From contig JAQUFI010000026.1 in assembly GCA_028684735.1 (NCBI GenBank), forward strand, positions 1-17,128: 17,128 nt of DNA. Direction: 5' to 3'. The position numbers and the translations under genes are program-made. Source of the stretch: Bacilli bacterium (GTDB lineage Bacteria > Bacillota_I > Bacilli_A > RF39 > UBA660). Within the stretch, counting starts at the first letter, position 1. The number at the start of each line of letters is the position of its first letter. The notes beneath the pieces were generated by a model that was given only the letters and a program-made list of their open reading frames with translations, was not told where the DNA came from and made no database searches. Shown here piece after piece: positions 7,710-14,899 of this stretch.

Positions 7710-8325
7710 TAGGGATGATTAACTTATCACCTAATTTAATACTACTTAAATCATTATATAATTCTAGTTCTTCTCTAGAAGTATTATATCTTTCAATAAT
7801 GCTTTCTAGGGTATCTTCCTCTCTAACAATACATATTTTATAAGTTTTATAAACTTCACTGCCATCAATTGTATCAAATAAGCTTTTAACACTAATTTCT
7901 TCTTCATTGTTATCACAAAGAGGAAGACGTTCCTCTTCTATTTCTTCTTCACGTTCTTCATCACTTTCTTCTGGTTCAGTTGTTGCTGGGACTTCCTCAA
8001 TAACTTTTTCTTCTAATCCATCAACAATTAAATCAATATTAACCCTTAAAATATTACTATTGATTATTTCATAATAAAAATCATCGATATCAACTTTAGC
8101 ATTATCTAAATTATAATCTTCTAATCTTTCTTCAAATGGTAAATTAAATGAGAATACTTCAGTATTCATACTCGTATCAACCATTTTATATTCACCACTA
8201 ATAATAAACTCCCCCATAATCTTTTCAGCTTCAAGGTGCAGATTATGTTCTAACGAAATACTTGTTATTTCTGATAAATTGCTTTTAAAAATAATATTTT
8301 TCTTAAAAGGGACTATTTTATTCAT
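7696..8325 (-). CDS. spoVID: SpoVID-like spore morphogenetic protein with C-terminal LysM
   Basis: 209 residues. The N-terminal ~105 residues are a beta-rich domain (MNKIVPFKKNIIFKSNLSEI, then GEFIISGEYKMVDTS and FNLPFEERL) resembling the SPOCS/SpoVID N-terminal domain. Residues about 105-150 are a very acidic linker. Residues about 163-206 form a LysM domain (EEDTLESIIERYNTSREEL, then IKLGDKLIIPSA). Family knowledge: SpoVID sits at the forespore surface and is needed for coat encasement, and its LysM contributes to attachment. B. subtilis SpoVID is about 575 aa, so this is a strongly shortened form with the linker reduced. ATG at 8325 has AAAGGATGG upstream. It is coupled to the ysxE-like gene. 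It could instead be another SPOCS-LysM protein, but the neighbourhood argues for SpoVID. Confidence 0.8.
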   Translation of the reverse strand: MNKIVPFKKNIIFKSNLSEITSISLEHNLHLEAEKIMGEFIISGEYKMVDTSMNTEVFSFNLPFEERLEDYNLDNAKVDIDDFYYEIINSNILRVNIDLIVDGLEEKVIEEVPATTEPEESDEEREEEIEEERLPLCDNNEEEISVKSLFDTIDGSEVYKTYKICIVREEDTLESIIERYNTSREELELYNDLSSIKLGDKLIIPSAKD

Positions 8326-8346
8326 ATGTTATACCATCCTTTCAAT

Positions 8347-8376
8347 AAATTATATTAAAAAAAAAGATAAATATGA
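8347..8376 (-). promoter_or_regulatory. Possible sporulation (SigE-like) promoter of spoVID-ysxE
   Basis: TCATATT (8370-8376) fits the SigE -35 consensus KMATATT. Fifteen bp further on is TATAATTT (8347-8354), only a partial match to CATACAnT. Read as a sigma-A site, the TATAAT lacks a recognisable -35. The elements lie within the hairpin and T tract of the preceding gene's terminator. This is a weak call made because the gene is spore-related. Confidence 0.25.
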
Positions 8377-8387
8377 TTATCTTTTTA
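8357..8387 (-). terminator. Terminator of the 72-aa gene
   Basis: On the minus strand AAAAGATAA and TTATCTTTT form a 9-bp stem around a short loop, followed by more T. The hairpin overlaps the stop codon at 8377. It isolates the small gene from the spoVID-like gene. Confidence 0.75.
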
Positions 8388-8595
8388 ATTCATCTTTTAA
8401 TTCATTATTGTTAGGTTGGGCAATTAAACGTTTAGCTAGTTCGAGATAATGTTGATAACCGTTGTTATCATTATTATTTAAACACTGTTTAGCCAAATCA
8501 TAATAGATAAATGCTTCATCATGATTACTGATTTCGATATGTGGTGAATAATCGTGTAGGATTAATTTATTTATTTGTTTTTTATTTTCTTTCAT
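8377..8595 (-). CDS. Small soluble helical protein of unknown function (72 aa)
   Basis: It begins MKENKKQINKLILHDYSPHI and continues as a helical, TPR-like pair (DEAFIYYDLAKQCL, then YQHYLELAKRLIA) with a charged tail. No signal peptide or TM segment is seen and I recognise no family. An upstream in-frame ATG at 8616 is rejected as the start because it overlaps the -10 TATAAT (8615-8620). The ATG at 8595 is instead preceded by GTGGTGAT, the ribosome-site style of this genome. The gene is a single transcription unit with its own promoter and terminator, lying between lon-254aa and spoVID-ysxE. In B. subtilis this interval would hold ysxC and the hem genes, so the gene is a lineage-specific occupant. 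Confidence 0.8.
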   Translation of the reverse strand: MKENKKQINKLILHDYSPHIEISNHDEAFIYYDLAKQCLNNNDNNGYQHYLELAKRLIAQPNNNELKDELKR

Positions 8596-8614
8596 ATCAT
8601 CACCACTTTTTAAC

Positions 8615-8643
8615 ATTATATAATAGATTATATTCTATTACAA
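8615..8643 (-). promoter_or_regulatory. Promoter of the 72-aa gene
   Basis: TTGTAA (8638-8643), a 17-bp spacer and TATAAT (8615-8620), 19 nt before the chosen ATG at 8595. This gives a leader of about 13 nt and decides the start codon. Confidence 0.75.
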
Positions 8644-8662
8644 ACATAAGATGATAATGAAA

Positions 8663-8679
8663 TGTCAAAAAATGTCAAA
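8663..8679. repeat. Tandem TGTCAAA heptamers spaced by 3 nt (CtsR-box-like)
   Basis: On the plus strand TGTCAAA-AAA-TGTCAAA. The spacing and core match the CtsR operator (A/G-GTCAAA-NAN-A/G-GTCAAA), but the first base of each heptamer is T. It lies between the 254-aa gene's stop and the 72-aa gene's -35, about 20 bp upstream of the latter. On the minus strand the same bases give two TTGACA hexamers. It may be an operator or chance in AT-rich DNA. Confidence 0.35.
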
Positions 8680-8688
8680 GCGATTAAG

Positions 8689-9453
8689 TTATTTAATCTG
8701 TTTATTGATTTTCTTTAAGACTTTATTATTCCGTCTTGATAAATCACGATAATAACCAAAATCATTATAATTGTCTTCAGTTTTTTTGATTAAAGTCTTA
8801 TTTTTAGTTAGAATTTCTTTGGTCCTTTCAGTAAAAGTATCGTCATACAAAATCAAAGGAAATTCTTTAGTTATGGCATTAATACTATCGATATAATTAT
8901 TATTGACAACATACATCGGAATAATTTCATCATAAAATAGTTCATCAGAAATCATCTCTGATTGATTAACTAAAACCCCAAAATCATTGGCAATTGAAGC
9001 ATAGATCATTTCTTTATACAAGTCAACCATAGCGATAGGAGTATATTTAGTAAAGATTTTTTCTTGGTATCCTATAAGATCATATCGTTTATTCAACTCT
9101 TGGATATAATATATATAATAGTAACGGTCACCACTCGTATTTAAAGTTCGAATAATTTCATTATAAAAATGATGATAATTTTTTTTAATATAACTGGTTT
9201 GATAATCTTTTGTAAACCTTATATAATTAACAATTTTATATAGGTTTTTTTTCATCTCCGGTTCAATAAATTGATATTTTTCATTCGTTTTAACAATATC
9301 TCTTAAGGCTTTAAGAAAATCAATTGATAAGACATCCTTTGCCCAAACAGGACTTTCTAAAACAGCCTCAACATTTTGATAAAACATCATCGATTGAATC
9401 ATCTTCGAATAAACATAATCGTCCATTTCTTTTTGTAAATCAACTTTTATCAC
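8689..9453 (-). CDS. Unknown helical protein (254 aa) translationally coupled to lon
   Basis: Not recognised. The protein is predicted largely alpha-helical and soluble, rich in Tyr, Asn, Lys and Ile, with no TM segment, signal peptide or clear catalytic motif. It ends in a very basic tail (DLSRRNNKVLKKINKQIK), which could contact nucleic acid or membrane. It starts with GTG at 9453, which overlaps the lon stop codon as GTGA, and the ribosome site GGAGTGGG lies inside lon. It is therefore co-transcribed and coupled with lon. In B. subtilis the gene after lonA is ysxC/engB, a GTPase; this protein has no G1-G4 GTPase motifs, so it is not that. A Lon-related role (adaptor, substrate or regulator) is only a suggestion from the coupling. 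Confidence 0.8.
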   Translation of the reverse strand: MIKVDLQKEMDDYVYSKMIQSMMFYQNVEAVLESPVWAKDVLSIDFLKALRDIVKTNEKYQFIEPEMKKNLYKIVNYIRFTKDYQTSYIKKNYHHFYNEIIRTLNTSGDRYYYIYYIQELNKRYDLIGYQEKIFTKYTPIAMVDLYKEMIYASIANDFGVLVNQSEMISDELFYDEIIPMYVVNNNYIDSINAITKEFPLILYDDTFTERTKEILTKNKTLIKKTEDNYNDFGYYRDLSRRNNKVLKKINKQIK

Positions 9454-11777
9454 TTAACACCCACTCCAACATTTTTTAAAACTTCTTTATAATTTTTAAC
9501 AGGAATATAGGTAATATCTTTTTTTATTTCTGAAGGAACTTCATCTAAATCATTAAGATTATCAAATGGAATAATAATTTTTTTGATTCCATTACGATGA
9601 GCACCAATACTTTTTTCTTTTAAACCACCAATTGGAAGAACATTACCTCTTAAAGTAATTTCACCAGTTAAGGCAACATGACGATCGATTTTTATATTAC
9701 TAAAAGCACTAACTAAAGCAGTCGTTAAAGCAATTCCAGCACTTGGTCCATCTTTCGGAATTGCACCTTCAGGTACATGAATATGAATGTCATTTTCAAC
9801 TAATTTATTATAGTCGATATGATAATACTTATAATTTGATTTTAAATAACTCAGAGCAATATGGGCACTTTCTTTCATTATCTCACCAAGTGAACCTGTT
9901 AATACTAAATTCCCATTACCTTTATAGTAATTGACTTCAATTGGTAAAGTATCACCACCAAAGTAAGTATAAGCTAATCCATTGACAACTCCTACTTGGT
10001 ATTGATTATTAGGTTTCGATAAACGATATTTTATTCTACCTAAATATTGGTCTAAATTATTTGATGAGATGTTTAATTTATTTATCTTTAAATCATTAAC
10101 GACAAACGAAGTAACAGCTTTTCGAACAACACTGGCAATTTGTCTTTCTAGTTCTCGAACACCTGCTTCTTTTGTATAATGCCTAATAATTGATAGAATG
10201 GCTTTATCATCAAAGTTTAATTGGTTTTTTTCCAGACCATGTTCAATTATTATTTTAGGAATTAAATGTTTTTTTGCAATATCTAACTTTTCTAATTCAG
10301 TATAACCTGATAATTGAATTATTTCAAGTCGATCCTTTAGTGGTTCTGGGATATCCTCAATATTATTAGCCGTTGCTACAAACACAACTTGTGATAGATC
10401 ATACTCTTCTTCAAGATAATTGTCACTAAAGAATTTATTTTGTTCTGGATCTAAAACCTCTAATAAAACACTAGCCGGATCTCCTTTATAATCTCTGGTC
10501 ATTTTATCAATTTCATCGATTAAAAATAAAGGATTGTTGCTTTTAGCTTTTTTCATCGATTGAATAATTCGACCAGGATTAGCACCTAAATAAGTACGCC
10601 TGTGACCAATTATTTCGGCTTCATCATTAACCCCACCAACTGATATTTTAACAAAGTTTCTTTCAATCGCTTTTGCAATACTAATTGCTAAGGATGTTTT
10701 CCCTACTCCTGGTGGACCAACTAAACAAATAATGGGACTTTTTAAACTATTAGTCATTTGTTTAACCGCTAAATACTCAATAATTCTGGTTTTTACCTTT
10801 TCAATTCCATAATGTGATGAGTCTAATTTATTTCTAACATCATTTAGATCATTATTATCTGTCGTATAAGTATTCCACGGCAAATCTAAAATCCATTCTA
10901 AATAGTTTCTAACAATATTCATCTCTGGTGACATCGCTGATAAATTCTCATATCTTCTTAATTCTGTATCGAAACGTTCTTTAATATGAGAAGGAGGATT
11001 TAACTCATCAATTCTGGTCTTTAATTTCTCTATTTCATCCTCTTTTAAGGAAGAATCTCCTAATTCTTCTTTAATTTTCTTCATTTTTTCTCTTAAAATA
11101 TAATCTTTTTGATTATTATCAATTTCTTTTTTTACTTCTAAATCAAGTTTGCTTTCAATCTCAAATAATTCTTTTTCTTTATAGATATCTTCTAAAATCA
11201 TACGAGCACGATTAACCGCTTCTACTTCCATTAAGTATTCATGGATACGCTCAAAAGAAACAGGTAAATTAGGAGCAATTATATCAGTCATTTTAGATAA
11301 ACTATGATTATTTATTTGAGACAAAAGACTATTACTCATATAAGGAATATTTTTAATATAGCTTTCTAATTCACGATATATTTTTCGAATTAAAGCAAGT
11401 TCTTCCTTTTCTTCCATTTGATCATTTGGTAAAGTCGCAATAATCGCTTCAATCACTTCTGAAGAACGATTAAAATTTAAATATTCGTACACACTAACTC
11501 TAGAGACACCACTAATGATGATTCTTGTTTTACCGTTAGGTAATTCTATTTTATGAGTTATTTTAGACATAACTCCTATTTTTGGTAATTCATTAATATC
11601 CGGTTTTTCTTCAAATGAATCTTTACTACTGACAACTAAAATATTATTTTCATGAAACAACTCCGCTACATCAATAATATTTTTATTAGTTTGACTATCA
11701 AATTCTAAACGAATTTCATTATTAGGTAGTAACACAATTCCTTTTAACAGGATGACAGGTAAATTTGTTTTTATCAA
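9450..11777 (-). CDS. lon: ATP-dependent protease Lon (LonA type)
   Basis: Cytoplasmic AAA+ serine-lysine protease that unfolds and degrades misfolded and regulatory proteins. It is 775 aa from the start chosen here, the normal LonA length. Domains in order: N-terminal LON substrate-binding domain (about 5-195), coiled-coil linker (about 195-260), AAA+ module and C-terminal protease domain. In the AAA+ module Walker A is GPPGVGKTS at about 354-362 and Walker B is LFLIDEIDK at about 417-425. In the protease domain the catalytic Ser is at about 679 in PKDGPSAGIA and the Lys at about 722 in GGLKEKSIGAHR. A reading from TTG at 11795 is possible, but AGGGGGTG lies inside that extension, 5 nt before a TTG at 11777, so 11777 is preferred. 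Stop TGA overlaps the next gene by 4 nt. Confidence 0.97.
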   Translation of the reverse strand: MIKTNLPVILLKGIVLLPNNEIRLEFDSQTNKNIIDVAELFHENNILVVSSKDSFEEKPDINELPKIGVMSKITHKIELPNGKTRIIISGVSRVSVYEYLNFNRSSEVIEAIIATLPNDQMEEKEELALIRKIYRELESYIKNIPYMSNSLLSQINNHSLSKMTDIIAPNLPVSFERIHEYLMEVEAVNRARMILEDIYKEKELFEIESKLDLEVKKEIDNNQKDYILREKMKKIKEELGDSSLKEDEIEKLKTRIDELNPPSHIKERFDTELRRYENLSAMSPEMNIVRNYLEWILDLPWNTYTTDNNDLNDVRNKLDSSHYGIEKVKTRIIEYLAVKQMTNSLKSPIICLVGPPGVGKTSLAISIAKAIERNFVKISVGGVNDEAEIIGHRRTYLGANPGRIIQSMKKAKSNNPLFLIDEIDKMTRDYKGDPASVLLEVLDPEQNKFFSDNYLEEEYDLSQVVFVATANNIEDIPEPLKDRLEIIQLSGYTELEKLDIAKKHLIPKIIIEHGLEKNQLNFDDKAILSIIRHYTKEAGVRELERQIASVVRKAVTSFVVNDLKINKLNISSNNLDQYLGRIKYRLSKPNNQYQVGVVNGLAYTYFGGDTLPIEVNYYKGNGNLVLTGSLGEIMKESAHIALSYLKSNYKYYHIDYNKLVENDIHIHVPEGAIPKDGPSAGIALTTALVSAFSNIKIDRHVALTGEITLRGNVLPIGGLKEKSIGAHRNGIKKIIIPFDNLNDLDEVPSEIKKDITYIPVKNYKEVLKNVGVGVK

Positions 11778-11806
11778 GTCTACACCCCCTAACAAAATTG
11801 TTTTTT

Positions 11807-11835
11807 ATTATAATACAAAAAAAAGGAAAAGTCCA
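11807..11835 (-). promoter_or_regulatory. Promoter of lon
   Basis: TGGACT (11830-11835), a 17-bp spacer and TATAAT (11807-11812), 29 nt before the TTG start. The -35 lies in the loop of a small hairpin (AAAAGGA/TCCTTTT, 11821-11842) followed by a T run, which may serve as a backup terminator for the upstream operon. No CIRCE element is seen here, and no CtsR box. Confidence 0.6.
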
Positions 11836-11846
11836 TCCTTTTATTC

Positions 11847-11877
11847 AAAAACCCAAAAACGGCTGATATGCCGTTTT
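11847..11877 (-). terminator. Terminator of the GGDEF-YihY operon
   Basis: AAAACGGC-ATATCA-GCCGTTTT on the minus strand (11856-11877), an 8-bp GC-containing stem followed by TGGGTTTTTG. It lies about 80 nt after the YihY stop. Confidence 0.7.
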
Positions 11878-11893
11878 ACTATTTTAAAATAGT
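11878..11893. repeat. 16-bp perfect palindrome ACTATTTTAAAATAGT
   Basis: Perfect dyad directly abutting the terminator hairpin. It could be an operator half of the region ahead of lon or part of an extended 3' hairpin array. It has no loop, so it is more operator-like than RNA-like. Confidence 0.5.
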
Positions 11894-11921
11894 CTCAAAT
11901 TTACCTTGTGTAGTCTATATC

Positions 11922-11951
11922 GAATACATATCGGTAAACATATATGTATTC
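11922..11951. repeat. 10-bp inverted repeat after the YihY gene
   Basis: GAATACATAT (11922-11931) and ATATGTATTC (11942-11951) are perfect inverted copies around a 10-nt spacer, starting 7 nt after the YihY stop. There is no T run on the minus strand, so it is not a standard terminator. It may protect the mRNA 3' end or bind a protein. Confidence 0.55.
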
Positions 11952-11958
11952 TTTAATA

Positions 11959-12804
11959 TTATGAACAATTATCATCTTTTTTATTAGTAGCATTATTTTC
12001 CAAGTGATAGTATTCAGTATTTAAAGCCATCCCTAATACAATCACATAAGCTAAAGTATAGACCCAAATCATTAAAACAATGATATTAGCTAAATTACCA
12101 TAGAAGATATTATAACGGGCAATATTATTGGAGTAAAAAGAATAAATAAAAGTAACAAATAATAAACCTAACGTCGCAAAGGCTGCTCCAACATTAACAT
12201 ATTTACTTGATATTTTAGAATCTGGTGCTAAAGTATAAATAAGTTTGATCATTAAGAAGACAACAATTAAAGCAACTGGCCATTTTAAATAAACAAACAT
12301 AACATAAATTGTAGATGCCACGGCTTCTGTTAAAATCATATTTAATAGGAACTTTAAAAGAACATTTCCAAAAGCTAAACCCATAAGAATAAAAATAAAT
12401 AAAACAATTAATAAGAAGATTAAAAAGAAAGCTTTGATTCTTGATCTTAAATAATTATTAGACTCTATTTTATATAAAGTATTAGAAGTTACAATAATTG
12501 AATGAGCTCCATTTGAAGCTACTAAAAACCCAATAACCATTGAAAAACCAGTATTAATATTTAAACCTTCAACTGTAAAAAAAGGCATTAATAAATCATA
12601 GACACCTTTAGGAACTGTTTCCTTTAATAATGGTGTGATATTATGGATAGATACATCAAATAAAGAACCCATAAAAGCAAATAAAGTAATAATTGGAATA
12701 ATTGATAAAACTAAAAAATAAGCTAATTGACCAGGCAAAATCCTCATCTCTGGTTTTTTAATTGTCTTAATAAACTGTTTTATTAATTTTTCTACTTGTT
12801 TCAT
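11959..12804 (-). CDS. YihY/BrkB family integral membrane protein
   Basis: 281 residues with about six TM helices and the family layout. A short cytoplasmic N-terminus holds the amphipathic PEMRILPGQLAYFLVLSIIPIIT signature. Further TM segments lie at about 84-100, 125-150, 165-190, 205-225 and 240-262, and the tail is hydrophilic and Asn/Lys/Asp-rich. Family knowledge: UPF0761/YihY members are widespread inner-membrane proteins, once misassigned as ribonuclease BN, whose transport or other function is unsettled. ATG at 12804 has an AGAGGTG ribosome site. The terminator hairpin of the GGDEF gene stands 13 nt upstream, leaving no room for a promoter. Expression therefore probably depends on read-through or on a promoter inside the GGDEF gene. 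Confidence 0.92.
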   Translation of the reverse strand: MKQVEKLIKQFIKTIKKPEMRILPGQLAYFLVLSIIPIITLFAFMGSLFDVSIHNITPLLKETVPKGVYDLLMPFFTVEGLNINTGFSMVIGFLVASNGAHSIIVTSNTLYKIESNNYLRSRIKAFFLIFLLIVLFIFILMGLAFGNVLLKFLLNMILTEAVASTIYVMFVYLKWPVALIVVFLMIKLIYTLAPDSKISSKYVNVGAAFATLGLLFVTFIYSFYSNNIARYNIFYGNLANIIVLMIWVYTLAYVIVLGMALNTEYYHLENNATNKKDDNCS

Positions 12805-12816
12805 TATTCACCTCTG

Positions 12817-12844
12817 TTAAAAAAGCAAAGAAGATTCTTTGCTT
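12817..12844 (-). terminator. Intra-operon terminator between the GGDEF and YihY genes
   Basis: On the minus strand AAGCAAAGAA-TC-TTCTTTGCTT followed by TTTTAA, a 10-bp stem that begins at the GGDEF stop codon. It ends only 12 nt before the YihY ATG, so it should reduce YihY expression rather than separate two operons. Confidence 0.8.
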
Positions 12845-14882
12845 AGTTATTAAGTTCTTCCTTATTAACCCTCATATCAAGGGTAGCCTCATTAATCGCA
12901 TCATCAATCGTTTTAATTTGATCATTGATAACACTATAACCAATTGCCGCACCAAAACCATGCGCCAATTCTTTAAACTCTTTATTCAATTTGCGAATAT
13001 AAGCAATAACTTGCTTTTCATCATAATCAACTAAATAAATTAAAAATTCATTACCATTAGTTCTAATAATATCACTATTAGGTATTTGATTTGTAATTAA
13101 AATGTTTGCTGCTTCTTTAATAACGTTATCACCTTCACGATGACCATAGTTATCATTAATATATGCAACATTATTTAAATCAATAATAATTATGGTTTGT
13201 GGATAAACTTCACTATCATCCCACTTTTCAATATTATCATTTAAATAATTACGATTTTTTAACGATGTCAACATATCAACATACTTTAATTTATCCTCTT
13301 TCGTTAAAGTCGTACTTTTCTTTGTTTTTCTTTTAAACTTATATAAAACAAAGACAAGGATAACAATTACTAAAGCTGATATTCCAATAATCGTAAGATT
13401 TTTTAAGATTGTATTACCTGAAGTAACGGCTAATATTTGTTTATAACCTTCATTAATAACATTCTTTTCAACAATAAATCCTAAATAGAAATTAAAATAA
13501 TTTTGAAATAATTCATTATTTTTAATATCACGAATCACAAACTCATAATCCGTATTTAAATTGAAACTATAATCAATTTTATGTTTTTCTAAATCTTTAT
13601 GAATATAGTAGTTATAAATCTCTGCATTAATAACTAAAATACTATTTGGTTCTTTTTCCTCTAGCATTTTTTTCATATTTGGATATTCAATGGTTTCAAT
13701 CTTCTTCTTTTTTAAAAAATCAGCAATTTGAGTATTCTTCAAAACTAAGATTTGTTTATATTTTAAAGAATTGATTGAATTAATCACATATTCATTGTTT
13801 AGTGATGAAATCACAACTGCTTTTTCTTCATATGGTGAAACAGTTTGATAAACATCCATTAAATATTTACTATCTTGATAATGATTAAAATAAAAATCAA
13901 TATTATTAGCATTAAACTCTTTTAATAGCTTTGTATAAGAATCATATTTCTTATATATAACTTCAATATTGCTCATTTCTGAAAACTTATTAATAAGGCT
14001 ATAGTTTATACCAACATTATCACCATTGATAATGGTATCATATGGTAAATTATCAACATAACCATAGATATATCTTTTACTTCTAAATTTTACTTTTGTT
14101 TGTTCATCGATTTCATTTGCTATGAAATAAGTATTAGATAAGTGTAAGTAATATGAAGATTGATATTTTTCGGCATACCATTTTTGGAAATATTTATTTA
14201 AAATATCATTTAACTTATCATTTTTACCCAAAGATAAAACATAATTATCTTTTATTTCAGTAATATTATACGCAATATATAAAGGATTATTAGCATTATA
14301 ATTATTCAAATAAACTAATTTAGGTAAAATAATGGCATCAACTGTTGGTTCTTCCTTATTGATTTCAGCTAATAATTGTTCATTACTATCAAAAGTCATT
14401 AATTTTAAATTACCATCTAAATAAGTATTAATATTATCTACTTTATCATTTAAAACACCTATCGTTAATTCTTTTAACTCATTTAAATTACTATATTTAG
14501 TCTTATGTTTAGTTAAAACGGCATAATTATCTCCATAGATTAAAATATCCTTTTTATCTACTTTATCAACCATTTTAAAGGCATAATCTGTTTTTATTTC
14601 TTCTCCTAATTTATAAGAAACCTTGTTAAAAGATAGTTCTGTATCTTCTTCTAAACTTTCTAAAAAGTCAAAAAGGATACCTTCACCATCATAGTTTAAT
14701 AAGGAAACATTATTTAAAATACCTAAATCAATAATCGTGTTTTTATTATTTTCAATCCATCTTTTTTCCAAGATAGTTAATGTTGTATCATTATCTTCTC
14801 TATTTAAAGTAAAGAAACCAATCGCTGAGATGAGGATTAAAATAGTTATTGTACCAATAACTATCCATTTTTTGTTTTTCAT
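12843..14882 (-). CDS. Membrane sensor: two substrate-binding-like regions plus degenerate GGDEF domain
   Basis: 679 residues. TM1 is at about 6-24. Extracellular residues about 30-245 and 265-485 look like two tandem solute-binding (SBP_bac_3-like) domains; the second starts RYIYGYVDNLPYDTI. TM2 is at about 495-514 and a basic linker follows. The GGDEF domain from about 533 keeps DMLTSLKNRN, the metal-site IDLNN, NYGHREGD and GAAIGYS. The signature itself, however, reads NGNEF (609-613), replacing the first Gly and the catalytic Asp. The C-terminal ADxxMYxxK element is also eroded (ATLDMRVNK). No RxxD inhibitory site is present. I infer that extracellular ligand binding is signalled inward by a domain that binds GTP or a cyclic dinucleotide but probably does not synthesise c-di-GMP. 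It follows the 151-aa gene by 17 nt and has an AAGGTGGT ribosome site. Confidence 0.87.
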   Translation of the reverse strand: MKNKKWIVIGTITILILISAIGFFTLNREDNDTTLTILEKRWIENNKNTIIDLGILNNVSLLNYDGEGILFDFLESLEEDTELSFNKVSYKLGEEIKTDYAFKMVDKVDKKDILIYGDNYAVLTKHKTKYSNLNELKELTIGVLNDKVDNINTYLDGNLKLMTFDSNEQLLAEINKEEPTVDAIILPKLVYLNNYNANNPLYIAYNITEIKDNYVLSLGKNDKLNDILNKYFQKWYAEKYQSSYYLHLSNTYFIANEIDEQTKVKFRSKRYIYGYVDNLPYDTIINGDNVGINYSLINKFSEMSNIEVIYKKYDSYTKLLKEFNANNIDFYFNHYQDSKYLMDVYQTVSPYEEKAVVISSLNNEYVINSINSLKYKQILVLKNTQIADFLKKKKIETIEYPNMKKMLEEKEPNSILVINAEIYNYYIHKDLEKHKIDYSFNLNTDYEFVIRDIKNNELFQNYFNFYLGFIVEKNVINEGYKQILAVTSGNTILKNLTIIGISALVIVILVFVLYKFKRKTKKSTTLTKEDKLKYVDMLTSLKNRNYLNDNIEKWDDSEVYPQTIIIIDLNNVAYINDNYGHREGDNVIKEAANILITNQIPNSDIIRTNGNEFLIYLVDYDEKQVIAYIRKLNKEFKELAHGFGAAIGYSVINDQIKTIDDAINEATLDMRVNKEELNN

Positions 14883-14899
14883 TTTTTACCACCTTACTA

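Noticed and set aside
8596..8616. Upstream ATG for the 72-aa gene
   Set aside because: It overlaps the -10 box, so it would not be in the transcript; a ribosome site precedes the ATG at 8595.
405..9453. Mycoplasma-type recoding of TGA as Trp
   Set aside because: Trp is encoded by TGG throughout and lon ends at TGA overlapping the next start codon, so TGA works as a stop.
8689..9453. Assigning the gene after lon as ysxC/engB by synteny
   Set aside because: No GTPase motifs (GxxxxGKS, DxxG, NKxD) are present.
11778..11795. N-terminal six-residue extension of Lon from TTG at 11795
   Set aside because: The ribosome site AGGGGGTG lies inside this extension, so translation should start at the TTG at 11777.
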